From assembly GCF_030604785.1 (NCBI RefSeq), contig NZ_JAUVVF010000027.1, positions 1-49,510 of the forward strand: 49,510 nt of DNA, in the 5' to 3' direction. Positions 7,537 to 15,885 of this stretch are shown here, piece after piece; the first letter of the stretch is position 1, and every line of letters starts with the position of its first letter. Source of the stretch: Paracoccus sp. (in: a-proteobacteria) (GTDB lineage Bacteria > Pseudomonadota > Alphaproteobacteria > Rhodobacterales > Rhodobacteraceae). A program made the translations under genes and the position numbers. The notes beneath the pieces are model-generated. The model saw only the letters and a list, made by a program, of their open reading frames with translations, ran no database searches and had not been told where the DNA came from.

Positions 7537-9540
7537 ATGCAGGCCGAAAGACCAACAGCCGCCGGGATCCCCCGGCGGCTTCATGTTTTCAACCTGGGCT
7601 TCCTTCGCCAGCCGCGCCTTTCGCGCATCCTGACGCTGGCGGGCTGGAAACCCGTCTTAGGCCTGCCCGGCCCGGACGGCGCGGTGGGCATCTGGGGCGC
7701 CAGTCCGACCGCGTGGCGCGGGCGCCGCATCGCCGCGCGCACCGGCGCATCGGTGATCACGGTCGAGGACGCGTTTTTGCGTTCGATCCTGCCGGGTCGG
7801 GCGCGGGGTGCGCTGGCACGACGGGGTCCGATCGGTCTGCTGATCGACCCCGAAGGGCTGCATTTCGACCCGGACCGCCCCTCGCGGCTGGAACGCCTGA
7901 TCGGCGCGCCCCTGCCGCCAGAGATTGCGGCGCGGGCCCGCGACGCGCTGGCCCGGCTGCGCGCCGCCGATCTGTCGAAATACAATTCCCATGACCCCGC
8001 CCTGCAGGGACCCGAGCCCGGCTATGTGCTGGTGATCGATCAGACGCGCGGCGATGCCTCGCTGCGCGGCGCCGGACGGGAACTGTTTCTGTCGATGCTT
8101 GAGGCCGCGCGGGACGAGAATTCCGGCCAGCGCATCGTGATCCGCGCCCATCCCGAAACCGCCCAGGGCCTGCGGCCGGGCCATCTGACGCGCGACGATC
8201 TTCGCGAAGGCGAAATGATCTGCGACGCCCCCGTCTCGCCCTGGCGACTGGTCGAGGGGGCTGCGCGGGTCTATGCCGTCAGCTCGCAGCTGGGTTACGA
8301 GGCCTTGCTGGCGGGCCATCGGCCACGGCTTTTCGGCCTGCCCTTCTATGCGGGCTGGGGCCTCAGCGAGGACGAAGAGGCCCTGCCGCAGGGCCGCAGG
8401 GGGCACGCCACGACCGAGGCCCTGTTCGCCGCCAGTCATCTGGCCGGGCCGGTCTGGTATGATCCCTGCCGCGACCGCCTGACCGATTTCGAGGGCGCGC
8501 TGGACCAGATCGAGGCCGAGGCCAAAGCCTTCCGTCAGGACCGCGACGGCCATCGGGCCTATGGCATGCGGCTGTGGAAAAGGCGCTTTCTGGCGCGCGA
8601 ATTCGGGGATGTGCGGCCCCTGCGCTTCCAGTCGCGGCCCTCGCCTCAGGTCACGCTGGCTTGGGCAGGCGCAGCCGAGGCCGTGCCGCAGGCGATCCGG
8701 GTCGAGGACGGGTTCCTGCGGTCGCGGGGGCTGGGCGCGGCGCTGACGCCGCCGCTTTCCATCGTGGCCGACGATCTGGGGATCTATTTCGACCCCACCG
8801 CCCCCTCGCGCCTGGAGGCGCTGATCGAGGCGGGGCCGCCGCCGGGCGGCGAGGCGCGGGCGGGGCGGCTGATCGCGGCGCTGATCGCGGCAGGGCTGAC
8901 GAAATACAATCTGGGCGGCGGCGCGGACCTGCCACCGGCCGACGGGCGGCGTCGCATCCTGGTTCCGGGGCAGGTCGAGAATGACGCCTCGATCCTGCGC
9001 GGGGCGGGGGCCGAGCGGACCAATCTGGCGCTGTTGCAGCGGGTGCGGGCCGAAAACCCCGATGCGCAGGTGATCTACAAGCCCCATCCCGATGTCGAGG
9101 CGGGTCTGCGCCCCGGTCTGATCGCGCCCGAGGCGCTGGCGGCCCTGGCCGATCATGTCGCGAAACGCACCGATCCGCTGGCGCTGATCGCGGCGGTGGA
9201 CGAGGTCTGGACGATCACCTCGACCCTTGGCTTCGAGGCGCTGTTGCGGGGCCTGCCGGTAACGACGCTTGGCCGTCCCTTTTACGCGGGCTGGGGCCTG
9301 ACGCGCGATCTGGGACCGGCATTCGCGCGCCGCCGGGCGAGACCATCGCTGGAGGAGCTGGCCCATGCCTGCCTGATCGCCTATCCGCGCTACCGCGATC
9401 CGGTGACGGGCCTTCCCTGCCCCGCTGAACTGGCGCTGGAGCGTCTGGCCGCAGGGCGCGGCCTGCAACCCGCCGGATTGAGGCTGCTGGCCAAGGCGCA
9501 GGGTGCGCTGGCGGGCCATTCCTGGATATGGCGGCGCTGA
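7537..9540 (+). CDS. KpsC-like capsule biosynthesis protein, dual Kdo transferase
   Basis: 667 residues from ATG at 7537, 7 bases after the Wza-like stop; the frame is open further upstream but that part overlaps the previous gene. Two homologous modules are visible. Module 1 (about 10-320) has ITVEDAFLRSI, DPEGLHFDP, LSKYNSHDP, IRAHPET and YAVSSQLGYEALL. Module 2 (about 345-640) has IRVEDGFLRSRGLGA, DLGIYFDPTAPS, LTKYNLG, YKPHPDVEAG and ITSTLGFEALL. This duplicated layout is typical of KpsC (RkpJ), in which two retaining beta-Kdo transferase sites alternate linkages in the capsule lipid linker. It would act with the KpsS-like protein, which adds the first Kdo. Confidence 0.9.
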   Translation: MQAERPTAAGIPRRLHVFNLGFLRQPRLSRILTLAGWKPVLGLPGPDGAVGIWGASPTAWRGRRIAARTGASVITVEDAFLRSILPGRARGALARRGPIGLLIDPEGLHFDPDRPSRLERLIGAPLPPEIAARARDALARLRAADLSKYNSHDPALQGPEPGYVLVIDQTRGDASLRGAGRELFLSMLEAARDENSGQRIVIRAHPETAQGLRPGHLTRDDLREGEMICDAPVSPWRLVEGAARVYAVSSQLGYEALLAGHRPRLFGLPFYAGWGLSEDEEALPQGRRGHATTEALFAASHLAGPVWYDPCRDRLTDFEGALDQIEAEAKAFRQDRDGHRAYGMRLWKRRFLAREFGDVRPLRFQSRPSPQVTLAWAGAAEAVPQAIRVEDGFLRSRGLGAALTPPLSIVADDLGIYFDPTAPSRLEALIEAGPPPGGEARAGRLIAALIAAGLTKYNLGGGADLPPADGRRRILVPGQVENDASILRGAGAERTNLALLQRVRAENPDAQVIYKPHPDVEAGLRPGLIAPEALAALADHVAKRTDPLALIAAVDEVWTITSTLGFEALLRGLPVTTLGRPFYAGWGLTRDLGPAFARRRARPSLEELAHACLIAYPRYRDPVTGLPCPAELALERLAAGRGLQPAGLRLLAKAQGALAGHSWIWRR

Positions 9541-9554
9541 GGGCAGGCCTGGCA

Positions 9555-9612
9555 GGGGGGCGCTGCCCCCCGTCCTGCGGACTCCCCCCGGGATATTTTG
9601 ACCAAGGCAAAG
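9555..9612 (+). repeat. Intergenic hairpin repeat, copy A
   Basis: Starts 14 bases after the KpsC-like stop, in the same sense. Order: GGGGGGC-GCT-GCCCCCC hairpin, second hairpin GTCC-TGC-GGAC, then T, C6, and the tail GGGATATTTTGACCAAG followed by GCAAAG. Copies B (28062-28119) and C (44495-44557) share the first hairpin, the C6 tract and the tail except one base, and differ in the second hairpin while keeping its pairing. Confidence 0.88.
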
Positions 9613-9712
9613 GCGGGAATGGCGACGCTTGGCCGACGCGGCACCGCGACGCATTGGCAGGCCTTGGTTGGGCGGGGCAGTCTGGGCGGCCGATGGCTGC
9701 TCAGAGGATGCC

Positions 9713-11236
9713 GTGACACGACTGATCCTGGTGCTGGGCGACCAGCTTTCGCATGAGATCGCCGCCCTGCGCGAGGCGCGGCCGGGCGATGTGGTGCTGA
9801 TGGCCGAGGTGATGGACGAGGCGAGCTATGTCCGCCACCACCCGCAGAAGATCGCGTTCATCTTTGCAGCGATGCGGAAATTTGCGGCCGAACTGCAAGG
9901 CCGGTGTCTGGACGTGGCCTATACCCGGCTGGATGATCCCGAAAACAGCCAGTCTATCGGCGGCGAGATCCTGCGCCTGGCTGCTGCGCGCGGTGCGGCC
10001 GAGGTGATCGCCACCGAGCCGGGCGAATGGCGGCTGATCCGGGCTCTGGCCGATCTGCCGATCCCGGTGCATCAGCGGGCCGATGACCGGTTCTTTGCCA
10101 GCCATGCCGAATTCGAGGCTTGGGCCAAGGGCCGCAAGGAATTGCGGATGGAATGGTTCTATCGCGAGATGCGGCGCAAGACCGGCCTGTTGATGCAAGG
10201 CGACCAACCCGAGGGCGGGCAGTGGAATTACGACCATGACAATCGCAAGCCTGCCTCGGCCGATCTGTTGCGCGTCAGGCCGCCCGTCTGCGAGCCCGAT
10301 GCGGTGACGTCCGAGGTCCTGGATCTGGTCGAGGCGCGGTTTCCCGACAATTTCGGCCGCCTGCGTCCCTTTGGCTGGGCGACGGACCGGGCGGGGGCGC
10401 TGCGGATGCTGGATCACTTCATCCGCCATGCGTTGGACGAGTTCGGCCCCTATCAGGATGCGATGCTCGAGGACGATCCGTTCCTGCACCATTCGCTGCT
10501 GTCGCCCTATATCAATGCGGGGCTTCTGTCGCCGCGCGAGGTCTGCGAGGCCGTGGCGCAGGCCCATGCGCGGGGCGAGGTGCGGCTGAATTCGGCCGAG
10601 GGCTTCATCCGCCAGATCCTTGGCTGGCGCGAATACATGCGGGGGATCTATTTCCTCGAAGGGCCTGACTACACCACACGGAACGTGCTGGATCACCGCC
10701 GCGACCTGCCGCCCCTGTTCTGGGGCGCGAAGACGCGGATGAACTGCATGGCCCGCGTCGTCGGTCAGACGCGCGATCGCGCCTATGCCCATCACATCCA
10801 GCGCCTGATGGTCACGGGGAATTTCGCGCTGCTGGCGGGGATCGATCCGGCTCAGGTCCATGAATGGTATCTGGCCGTCTATGTCGACGCCTATGAATGG
10901 GTCGAGGCGCCGAACGTCATCGGGATGAGCCAGTTCGCCGATGGGGGCGTGGTGGGCTCGAAGCCCTATGTCAGCTCCGGGAACTACATCAGCAAGATGT
11001 CCGATTACTGCAGGGGCTGCGCCTACAAGGTCGCCGCGCGGACCGGTCCCGATGCCTGCCCGTTCAACCTGCTATACTGGGACTTCCTGGACCGCCATCG
11101 CGACCGTTTCGCGCGCAATCCTCGCATCGGCCGCATCTATGCGACCTGGGACAGGATGGACGAAGCACGCCGCCGCACGATCCGGGCCGAGGCGGCGGAT
11201 TTTCTGAACCGCATGGTCTCGGGCGAGACCGTCTGA
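9713..11236 (+). CDS. Iron-sulfur bacterial photolyase/cryptochrome (CryB/PhrB type)
   Basis: 507 residues from GTG at 9713, with GAGG about 5 bases upstream. It matches the FeS-BCP class, (6-4) photolyases or cryptochromes with FAD, a [4Fe-4S] cluster and a dimethylribityllumazine antenna. The four cluster cysteines are present: C345 (RMNCMARVV), C433 and C436 (DYCRGCAYK) and C449 (DACPFN). Each is offset by exactly 5 from C350/C438/C441/C454 of Agrobacterium PhrB. The FAD region with HHSLLSPYINAGLLSP and ILGWREYMRG is intact. The protein may repair (6-4) photoproducts, signal light as reported for Rhodobacter CryB, or both; the sequence does not decide. It follows repeat copy A and precedes an ABM-GNAT gene by 59 bases. 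Confidence 0.93.
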   Translation: MTRLILVLGDQLSHEIAALREARPGDVVLMAEVMDEASYVRHHPQKIAFIFAAMRKFAAELQGRCLDVAYTRLDDPENSQSIGGEILRLAAARGAAEVIATEPGEWRLIRALADLPIPVHQRADDRFFASHAEFEAWAKGRKELRMEWFYREMRRKTGLLMQGDQPEGGQWNYDHDNRKPASADLLRVRPPVCEPDAVTSEVLDLVEARFPDNFGRLRPFGWATDRAGALRMLDHFIRHALDEFGPYQDAMLEDDPFLHHSLLSPYINAGLLSPREVCEAVAQAHARGEVRLNSAEGFIRQILGWREYMRGIYFLEGPDYTTRNVLDHRRDLPPLFWGAKTRMNCMARVVGQTRDRAYAHHIQRLMVTGNFALLAGIDPAQVHEWYLAVYVDAYEWVEAPNVIGMSQFADGGVVGSKPYVSSGNYISKMSDYCRGCAYKVAARTGPDACPFNLLYWDFLDRHRDRFARNPRIGRIYATWDRMDEARRRTIRAEAADFLNRMVSGETV

Positions 11237-11295
11237 CGCTTGACGCCGCCGCCTTGCCCGGCGAGTTTGACGCAGGGGCATCGGGAGGAACAGGC

Positions 11296-12090
11296 ATGAT
11301 CTGCAGTTGCGGCCATCACACGGCGGCGGACCCGGAACTGGGTGGACAGACCGTCACCCTGTCGCGGCCGGCCGTCTCGCTGCACGGCCGGCTGATCTGC
11401 CAGAGCGCGTCCCAGATGCTGACCGCGCTGGACCTGCTGCCCGGTCACGTCGCCGCCAGCCGGGCCGAGCCGGGCTGCCTGCTGTTCAGGATCGACCAGA
11501 CCGACGATCCCGCGATCTGGACGCTGCGCGAGGTCTTTGCCGACGAGGCCGCCTTCGCCGCCCACCGGACCCGCAGCGCGGCCAGCCGCTGGGGTCAGCG
11601 CAGCCGCAAGATGGGCCGCGACTTTCATCGGCATGACACCCATCCTCGCATCCGGCCCGAAAGCCCGACGGACCGCGAGGGGCTGGACCGTTTGCTGCGG
11701 CTGGGATCGGGACGCGGGGCCAGGATGATGGAGCGTCTGCGCGCCGATGGCGACCTGACGCATTCGCTGATCGCCCATCTCGAGGGGCAGCCGGTGGGCC
11801 ATGTCGCCCTTTCACCGCTGGCGGCGGACACGCCTGCATTGGCGCTTGGCCCGCTCATGGTCCATCCGGCCTTGCGGGGCCGCGGGCTGGGGCGCGCCCT
11901 GATCGCCGCAGCGATCGAGGCGGCAGGCCCGGACCCTGTCGTCGCCTTCGGCCCGCCTGCGCTGTTCGCGCCCTGCGGCTTTCGCCCCGTCGAGCCGGAT
12001 CCGTCCGGCCAGGGGTCTGCGGCCCTTGTCCATGGCACGCTACCCGCAGGCAGCGCGATCCGGCAGGCCCACGCCTTCACCGATCCCTGA
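11296..12090 (+). CDS. Fusion of an ABM-type monooxygenase-like domain and a GNAT acetyltransferase
   Basis: 264 residues from ATG at 11296 with GGAGG 7 bases upstream. The frame is open far upstream, but that part is a shadow of the photolyase gene. A short N-terminus with CSCGHH leads into an antibiotic-biosynthesis-monooxygenase-like ferredoxin fold (about residues 28-112; LICQSASQMLTAL, EPGCLLFRID, EVFADEAAFAAHR). A GNAT domain follows (about 117-250), with LGPLMVHPALRGRGLGRAL carrying the acetyl-CoA loop RGRGLG. ABM domains often act on quinols or reactive small molecules; the acceptor of the GNAT half is unknown. The gene probably shares a transcript with the photolyase. Confidence 0.75.
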   Translation: MICSCGHHTAADPELGGQTVTLSRPAVSLHGRLICQSASQMLTALDLLPGHVAASRAEPGCLLFRIDQTDDPAIWTLREVFADEAAFAAHRTRSAASRWGQRSRKMGRDFHRHDTHPRIRPESPTDREGLDRLLRLGSGRGARMMERLRADGDLTHSLIAHLEGQPVGHVALSPLAADTPALALGPLMVHPALRGRGLGRALIAAAIEAAGPDPVVAFGPPALFAPCGFRPVEPDPSGQGSAALVHGTLPAGSAIRQAHAFTDP

Positions 12091-12092
12091 CC

Positions 12093-12106
12093 GGGGCGAG
12101 AGCCCC
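12093..12106 (+). terminator. Short GNRA-capped hairpin after the ABM-GNAT gene
   Basis: GGGGC-GAGA-GCCCC followed by TT, two bases after the stop codon at 12088-12090. The stem is only 5 bp, so it may be a weak terminator or a 3'-end stabiliser. Confidence 0.3.
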
Positions 12107-12162
12107 TTGCGCCCTTCGGTTTCAGCGTCCACATCTGAACCGGACAAGGGAAAGGACCGATC

Positions 12163-13977
12163 ATGGCAGGCAGCATGGCATTTGACGCGCAGGAACCGGC
12201 AAAGGGCGAATTCGGCGCTTTGCCCGAATGGGATCTGACCGATCTCTATCCCGCGCCGGACAGCCCGGAACTGGCCGCCGATACCGAGGCTCTGGGCCAG
12301 CGCGTCGCCCGCTTTGCCCAGACCTACCAGAACCGCCTGGCCGATCTGACGCCCGCCGAAATGCTGGCCTGCATCGAGGAATACGAGCAGATCGACATTC
12401 TGGCCGGCCGGATCATGTCCTATGTCGGGCTGCGTTATTACCAGAACACGACCGATCCGATCCGCGCCAAGCAGATGGGCGACCTGCAGGGCAAGATCAC
12501 GGACCTGACGACGCCGCTGGTCTTCTTCAGCCTCGAATTCAACCGCATCCCGGACGAGACCTATCAGGCCGTCTTTGCCGCCGCGGACGGCCCGGCGCGC
12601 TACAAGCCGGTCTTCGACCGGATGCGCGCGATGCGCCCACACCAGCTGTCCGACGAACTCGAGCAGTTCCTGCACGACAATTCGGTCGTGGGCGCCGTTG
12701 CCTGGAACCGCCTGTTCGACGAGACCACCGCCGCGCTGACCTTTGACGTGGACGGAGAGACGCTTGGCATGGAAGCCACGCTGAACCTCCTGACCGACCA
12801 CGACCGCGCCCGGCGCGAGGCCGGTGCCCGCGCGCTGGCCAAGGTCTTCACCGCGAATGTCGGATTGTTCGCGCGCATCCACAACACGCTGGCCAAGGAA
12901 AAGGCGATCGAGGACAAGTGGCGCAAGATGCCCTCGGCCCAACATGCCCGGCACCTGTCGAACCATGTCGAACCCGAAGTCGTCGAGGCGCTGCGCAATG
13001 CCGTCACCGCCGCCTATCCGCGCCTGTCGCACCGCTATTATGCGCTGAAGGCGCGCTGGCTGGGGCTGGACAAGCTGCAGGTCTGGGACCGCAATGCACC
13101 ACTGCCCTCTGACACGCCCCGGATCATCGACTGGCCAGAGGCCAGGGCGACGGTGCTGGACGCCTATGCGGGCTTTTCGCCCGATCTGGCCGATCTGGCG
13201 CGGCCGTTCTTCGACAAGGGCTGGATCGATGCGGGGGTGAAGCCCGGCAAGGCGCCCGGCGCCTTCGCCCATCCGACGGTGACGACCGCGCATCCCTATA
13301 TCCTGCTCAATTACCTGGGCAAGCCGCGCGATGTGATGACACTGGCCCATGAGCTGGGCCACGGCGTCCACCAGCGTCTGGCCGCAGGTCAGGGCGAGCT
13401 TCTGGCCTCGACGCCGCTGACGCTGGCGGAAACGGCCTCGGTCTTCGGCGAGATGCTGACCTTCCGCGCGCTTCTGTCCAAGACCACCGATCCGGCGCAG
13501 AAGAAGGCTCTGCTGGCTGGCAAGGTCGAGGACATGATCAACACGGTGATCCGTCAGATCGCGTTCTACGATTTCGAATGCCGCCTGCACGCCGCCCGGG
13601 CCGAGGGCGAGTTGACGCCCGACGACATCAACGCGCTGTGGATGCAGGTCCAGCATGAAAGCCTTGGCCCGGTCTTTGAATTCATGCCGGGATACGAGAC
13701 TTTCTGGACCTATATCCCGCATTTCGTTCATTCGCCCTTTTACGTCTACGCCTATGCGTTCGGCGACGGGCTGGTGAACGCGCTTTATGCCGCCTACGAG
13801 GACGGGCTGCCGGACTTCCAGGCCCGCTATTTCGATCTTCTCCGGGCGGGCGGTTCGCGTCACCACAAGGACCTTCTGGCGCCGTTCGGGCTGGACGCCT
13901 CGGACCCGGCCTTCTGGGACAAGGGCCTGTCGATGATCGAGGGCCTGATCGACCAGCTCGAGGCGCTGGAAGACTGA
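12163..13977 (+). CDS. pepF: Oligoendopeptidase F (M3 metallopeptidase)
   Basis: 604 residues from ATG at 12163 with AAGGA 7 bases upstream. M3B zinc peptidases cleave short cytoplasmic peptides. The catalytic zinc motif HELGH is at about residues 396-400 (TLAHELGHGVHQ), and the downstream ligand Glu lies in the TLAETASVFGEML segment, as expected. The N-terminal PepF-type helical domain (about 115-190) and the C-terminal HFVHSPFYVYAYAFG segment are complete. Length is typical (about 600). It stands alone between the GNAT gene and a second peptidase gene. Confidence 0.93.
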   Translation: MAGSMAFDAQEPAKGEFGALPEWDLTDLYPAPDSPELAADTEALGQRVARFAQTYQNRLADLTPAEMLACIEEYEQIDILAGRIMSYVGLRYYQNTTDPIRAKQMGDLQGKITDLTTPLVFFSLEFNRIPDETYQAVFAAADGPARYKPVFDRMRAMRPHQLSDELEQFLHDNSVVGAVAWNRLFDETTAALTFDVDGETLGMEATLNLLTDHDRARREAGARALAKVFTANVGLFARIHNTLAKEKAIEDKWRKMPSAQHARHLSNHVEPEVVEALRNAVTAAYPRLSHRYYALKARWLGLDKLQVWDRNAPLPSDTPRIIDWPEARATVLDAYAGFSPDLADLARPFFDKGWIDAGVKPGKAPGAFAHPTVTTAHPYILLNYLGKPRDVMTLAHELGHGVHQRLAAGQGELLASTPLTLAETASVFGEMLTFRALLSKTTDPAQKKALLAGKVEDMINTVIRQIAFYDFECRLHAARAEGELTPDDINALWMQVQHESLGPVFEFMPGYETFWTYIPHFVHSPFYVYAYAFGDGLVNALYAAYEDGLPDFQARYFDLLRAGGSRHHKDLLAPFGLDASDPAFWDKGLSMIEGLIDQLEALED

Positions 13978-14041
13978 CCGAAACGCTTTGCCGCTGAGCG
14001 GGGCCGGTTTATCATCGGCCGCCGACGATGCGGAGGGAATC

Positions 14042-15223
14042 ATGGCAAGACGCGCTGTGCTGGGGCTTGTCCTTGCGCTGGCCTCTGCACTTGCGCTGTT
14101 CTTCACGATTGCCCCCGCCAGGATCGAGCGCAGCATGAACGTCGTGTCCATGCCGCCCGGCGGCTGGCCGGTCACCGAGCACGCCCTGGCGCTGCATGCC
14201 GATCTGATCATCGGCGATCTGCATTCCGGCATGCTGGTCTGGGATCGCGACCCGTTGCGCCGCGCCGGTCGCGGCCACACCGACCTTCCGCGCCTGAAAG
14301 AGGGCAATGTCGCTGTGCACGTGATCGCGGCCAATACCGACAGCCCGTTCGGCCAGAACTACACGCGCAACCGCTCGGATTCGCGCGACCGGGTGTCGGC
14401 GCTGTTCATCACGCAGCTTCGCCCGCCCAAGACCTGGTTCTCGGCGATGGAACGTGCTCTGGAGCAGGCCAACGATCTTGCCGAGGCCGAGGCCCGCGCC
14501 CCCGAGACCCTTCGCATCATCCGCGCCCGCCCCGACCTCGACATGGTGCTTTCGGCGCGGCAGCAAGGCCAGCCGCTTGTGGGTGCCCTGCTCGCGATCG
14601 AGGGCGCCTATCTGCTGAACGGGGATCCCGCCAATCTTGACCGTCTCGTTCAGGCCGGGTTCCGCGTCGTCGGGCTGGTCGAGTTCCTCGACAACGAATT
14701 GGGTCCCAGCCTGCACGGCGAAAGCTATCGCGACTACGGTCTCACCGGTTTCGGTCGCCTGATGGTCCGGCGCATGATCGACCAGAACCTGATCATCGAC
14801 CTGTCCCATGCTTCGCCCGCCACGGTGGCCGACGTCCTGGCCATTCCCGGCGCTCGGCCGATCCTGTCGCATACGGGCGTCCTGTCGCATTGTCCCAGCA
14901 CCCGGAACATCGCTGACACCAAGCTGCAGAAGATCGCGGCGGCGGGCGGCCTGATCGGCATCGGGTTCTGGAGCGACGTCGTCTGCGGCACCACCCCGGC
15001 CGAAATTGCGGGCGCCATCCGCGCGGCGATCGCTCTGGTGGGCGAGGATCATGTCGCGCTAGGGTCGAACTGGGACGGGGGCGTCGAGGTGCCGTTCGAC
15101 GCGGCGCATCTGCCCGCCCTGACCCAAGCCCTGCTGGATGCCGGGCTGCGAGAGGAACAGATCCGCAAGGTGATGGGGGGCAACATGATCCGCTTCCTCA
15201 GCGAGGCCTTGCCGCAGCATTGA
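14042..15223 (+). CDS. M19 membrane dipeptidase family protein with altered zinc motif
   Basis: 393 residues from ATG at 14042, with GGAGG just upstream. One N-terminal hydrophobic segment (about 5-24) suggests a membrane anchor or uncleaved signal. The body is an M19 (renal dipeptidase-like) barrel. Seen ligands are Glu187 (AIEGAYLL), His256 (IDLSHAS) and His277 (ILSHTGVLSHCPSTRNI), with Asp345 in GSNWDGG. The first motif, normally His-x-Asp, reads DLHSGMLVW, so His61 is kept and the Asp ligand is Gly63. The enzyme may bind one metal or have changed activity. rbsD follows after 9 bases. Confidence 0.85.
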   Translation: MARRAVLGLVLALASALALFFTIAPARIERSMNVVSMPPGGWPVTEHALALHADLIIGDLHSGMLVWDRDPLRRAGRGHTDLPRLKEGNVAVHVIAANTDSPFGQNYTRNRSDSRDRVSALFITQLRPPKTWFSAMERALEQANDLAEAEARAPETLRIIRARPDLDMVLSARQQGQPLVGALLAIEGAYLLNGDPANLDRLVQAGFRVVGLVEFLDNELGPSLHGESYRDYGLTGFGRLMVRRMIDQNLIIDLSHASPATVADVLAIPGARPILSHTGVLSHCPSTRNIADTKLQKIAAAGGLIGIGFWSDVVCGTTPAEIAGAIRAAIALVGEDHVALGSNWDGGVEVPFDAAHLPALTQALLDAGLREEQIRKVMGGNMIRFLSEALPQH

Positions 15224-15232
15224 GAGGCTGGA

Positions 15233-15616
15233 ATGAAACGGACGACCCTTCTGAACGCGCCCTTGTCGGGGCTCATCGCCTCGATGGGGCATGGCGATCT
15301 GCTGGTCATCGGCGATGCGGGGCTGCCGGTGCCGCAAGGGGTTCGTGTCATCGATCTGGCGGTGACGCGGGGTGTGCCGGGGGTGTTCGACGTGCTTGAC
15401 GCGGTGCTGGCGGAACTGGTGGTCGAACGCTCGGCCGTGGCCAGCGAGGCCGACCCCGCGCTGGTGGGCCGGTTCGCCGAGCGCGACATCGGCGCAATGG
15501 GCCGTCTATCGCATGAAGAGTTCAAAGAGCACAGCCGCAAGGCCCGCGCCATTGTGCGCACGGGCGAGTGCACGCCCTATGCGAATATCTGCCTTTGGGC
15601 CGGTGTCGCATTCTAG
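15233..15616 (+). CDS. rbsD: D-ribose pyranase (RbsD/FucU family)
   Basis: 127 residues, start at 15233 with GAGAGG upstream. RbsD-type mutarotases interconvert pyranose and furanose forms of ribose, supplying ribokinase. Family markers are [16 protein letters not shown] with the catalytic His near residue 20, and the C-terminal [17 protein letters not shown]. No ribokinase or ribose transporter gene is nearby; the neighbour is the M19 gene, probably in the same transcript. FucU-like specificity cannot be ruled out. Confidence 0.9.
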   Translation: MKRTTLLNAPLSGLIASMGHGDLLVIGDAGLPVPQGVRVIDLAVTRGVPGVFDVLDAVLAELVVERSAVASEADPALVGRFAERDIGAMGRLSHEEFKEHSRKARAIVRTGECTPYANICLWAGVAF

Positions 15617-15651
15617 GGCGGGAACCAGCCGATGATTACCGGTGTTCCGGT

Positions 15652-15663
15652 TGCATTAATGCA
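15652..15663. promoter_or_regulatory. AT-rich perfect palindrome upstream of the entericidin gene
   Basis: TGCATTAATGCA, a 12-base perfect palindrome, ends 25 bases before the entericidin start codon. A short hairpin ACCGG-TGTT-CCGGT lies immediately to its left. This could be a repressor or activator site; no regulator is identified. Confidence 0.35.
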
Positions 15664-15688
15664 GACAAAACAATCAAAGGAGTGTCTC

Positions 15689-15835
15689 ATGCAACGGAAA
15701 TTCATCGGCTTCGCCGCCCTTCTGGCCGTGATGGGTCTTGCCGCTTGCGAGACGGTGCAGGGTGCGGGCCGCGACATTTCGACCGCCGGCGAGGTCATCC
15801 AGCAGGAAAGCGCCGAGGCTCAGGCGGGCATGTGA
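15689..15835 (+). CDS. Entericidin A/B family lipoprotein
   Basis: 48 residues from ATG at 15689, with AAAGGAG upstream. A lipoprotein signal ends in GLAAC, giving lipidated Cys20. The mature part, ETVQGAGRDISTAGEVI and onward, matches the entericidin family, tiny envelope lipoproteins first described as a stress-linked antidote/toxin pair in E. coli. Only one entericidin-type gene is present here, so a pair is not supported. It has its own upstream palindrome and a downstream hairpin, suggesting a monocistronic unit. Confidence 0.88.
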   Translation: MQRKFIGFAALLAVMGLAACETVQGAGRDISTAGEVIQQESAEAQAGM

Positions 15836-15852
15836 GCCGCGACCTGCGGTCG

Positions 15853-15873
15853 GGCGGCGGTCTGACCGCCGCC
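15853..15873. terminator. GC-rich hairpin between convergent genes
   Basis: GGCGGCGGT / ACCGCCGCC, a 9-bp perfect stem with a 3-base loop, between the ends of the entericidin gene (plus) and the GAF gene (minus). It lacks a T tract on either side, so it may be an intrinsic terminator of reduced strength shared by both genes. Confidence 0.5.
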
Positions 15874-15885
15874 TGACACTTCGAT

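Noticed and set aside
12040..14334. 764-codon minus-strand frame opposite pepF
   Set aside because: Shadow frame; Arg/Gly/Gln-rich with no domain, while pepF on the other strand has an intact HExxH site.
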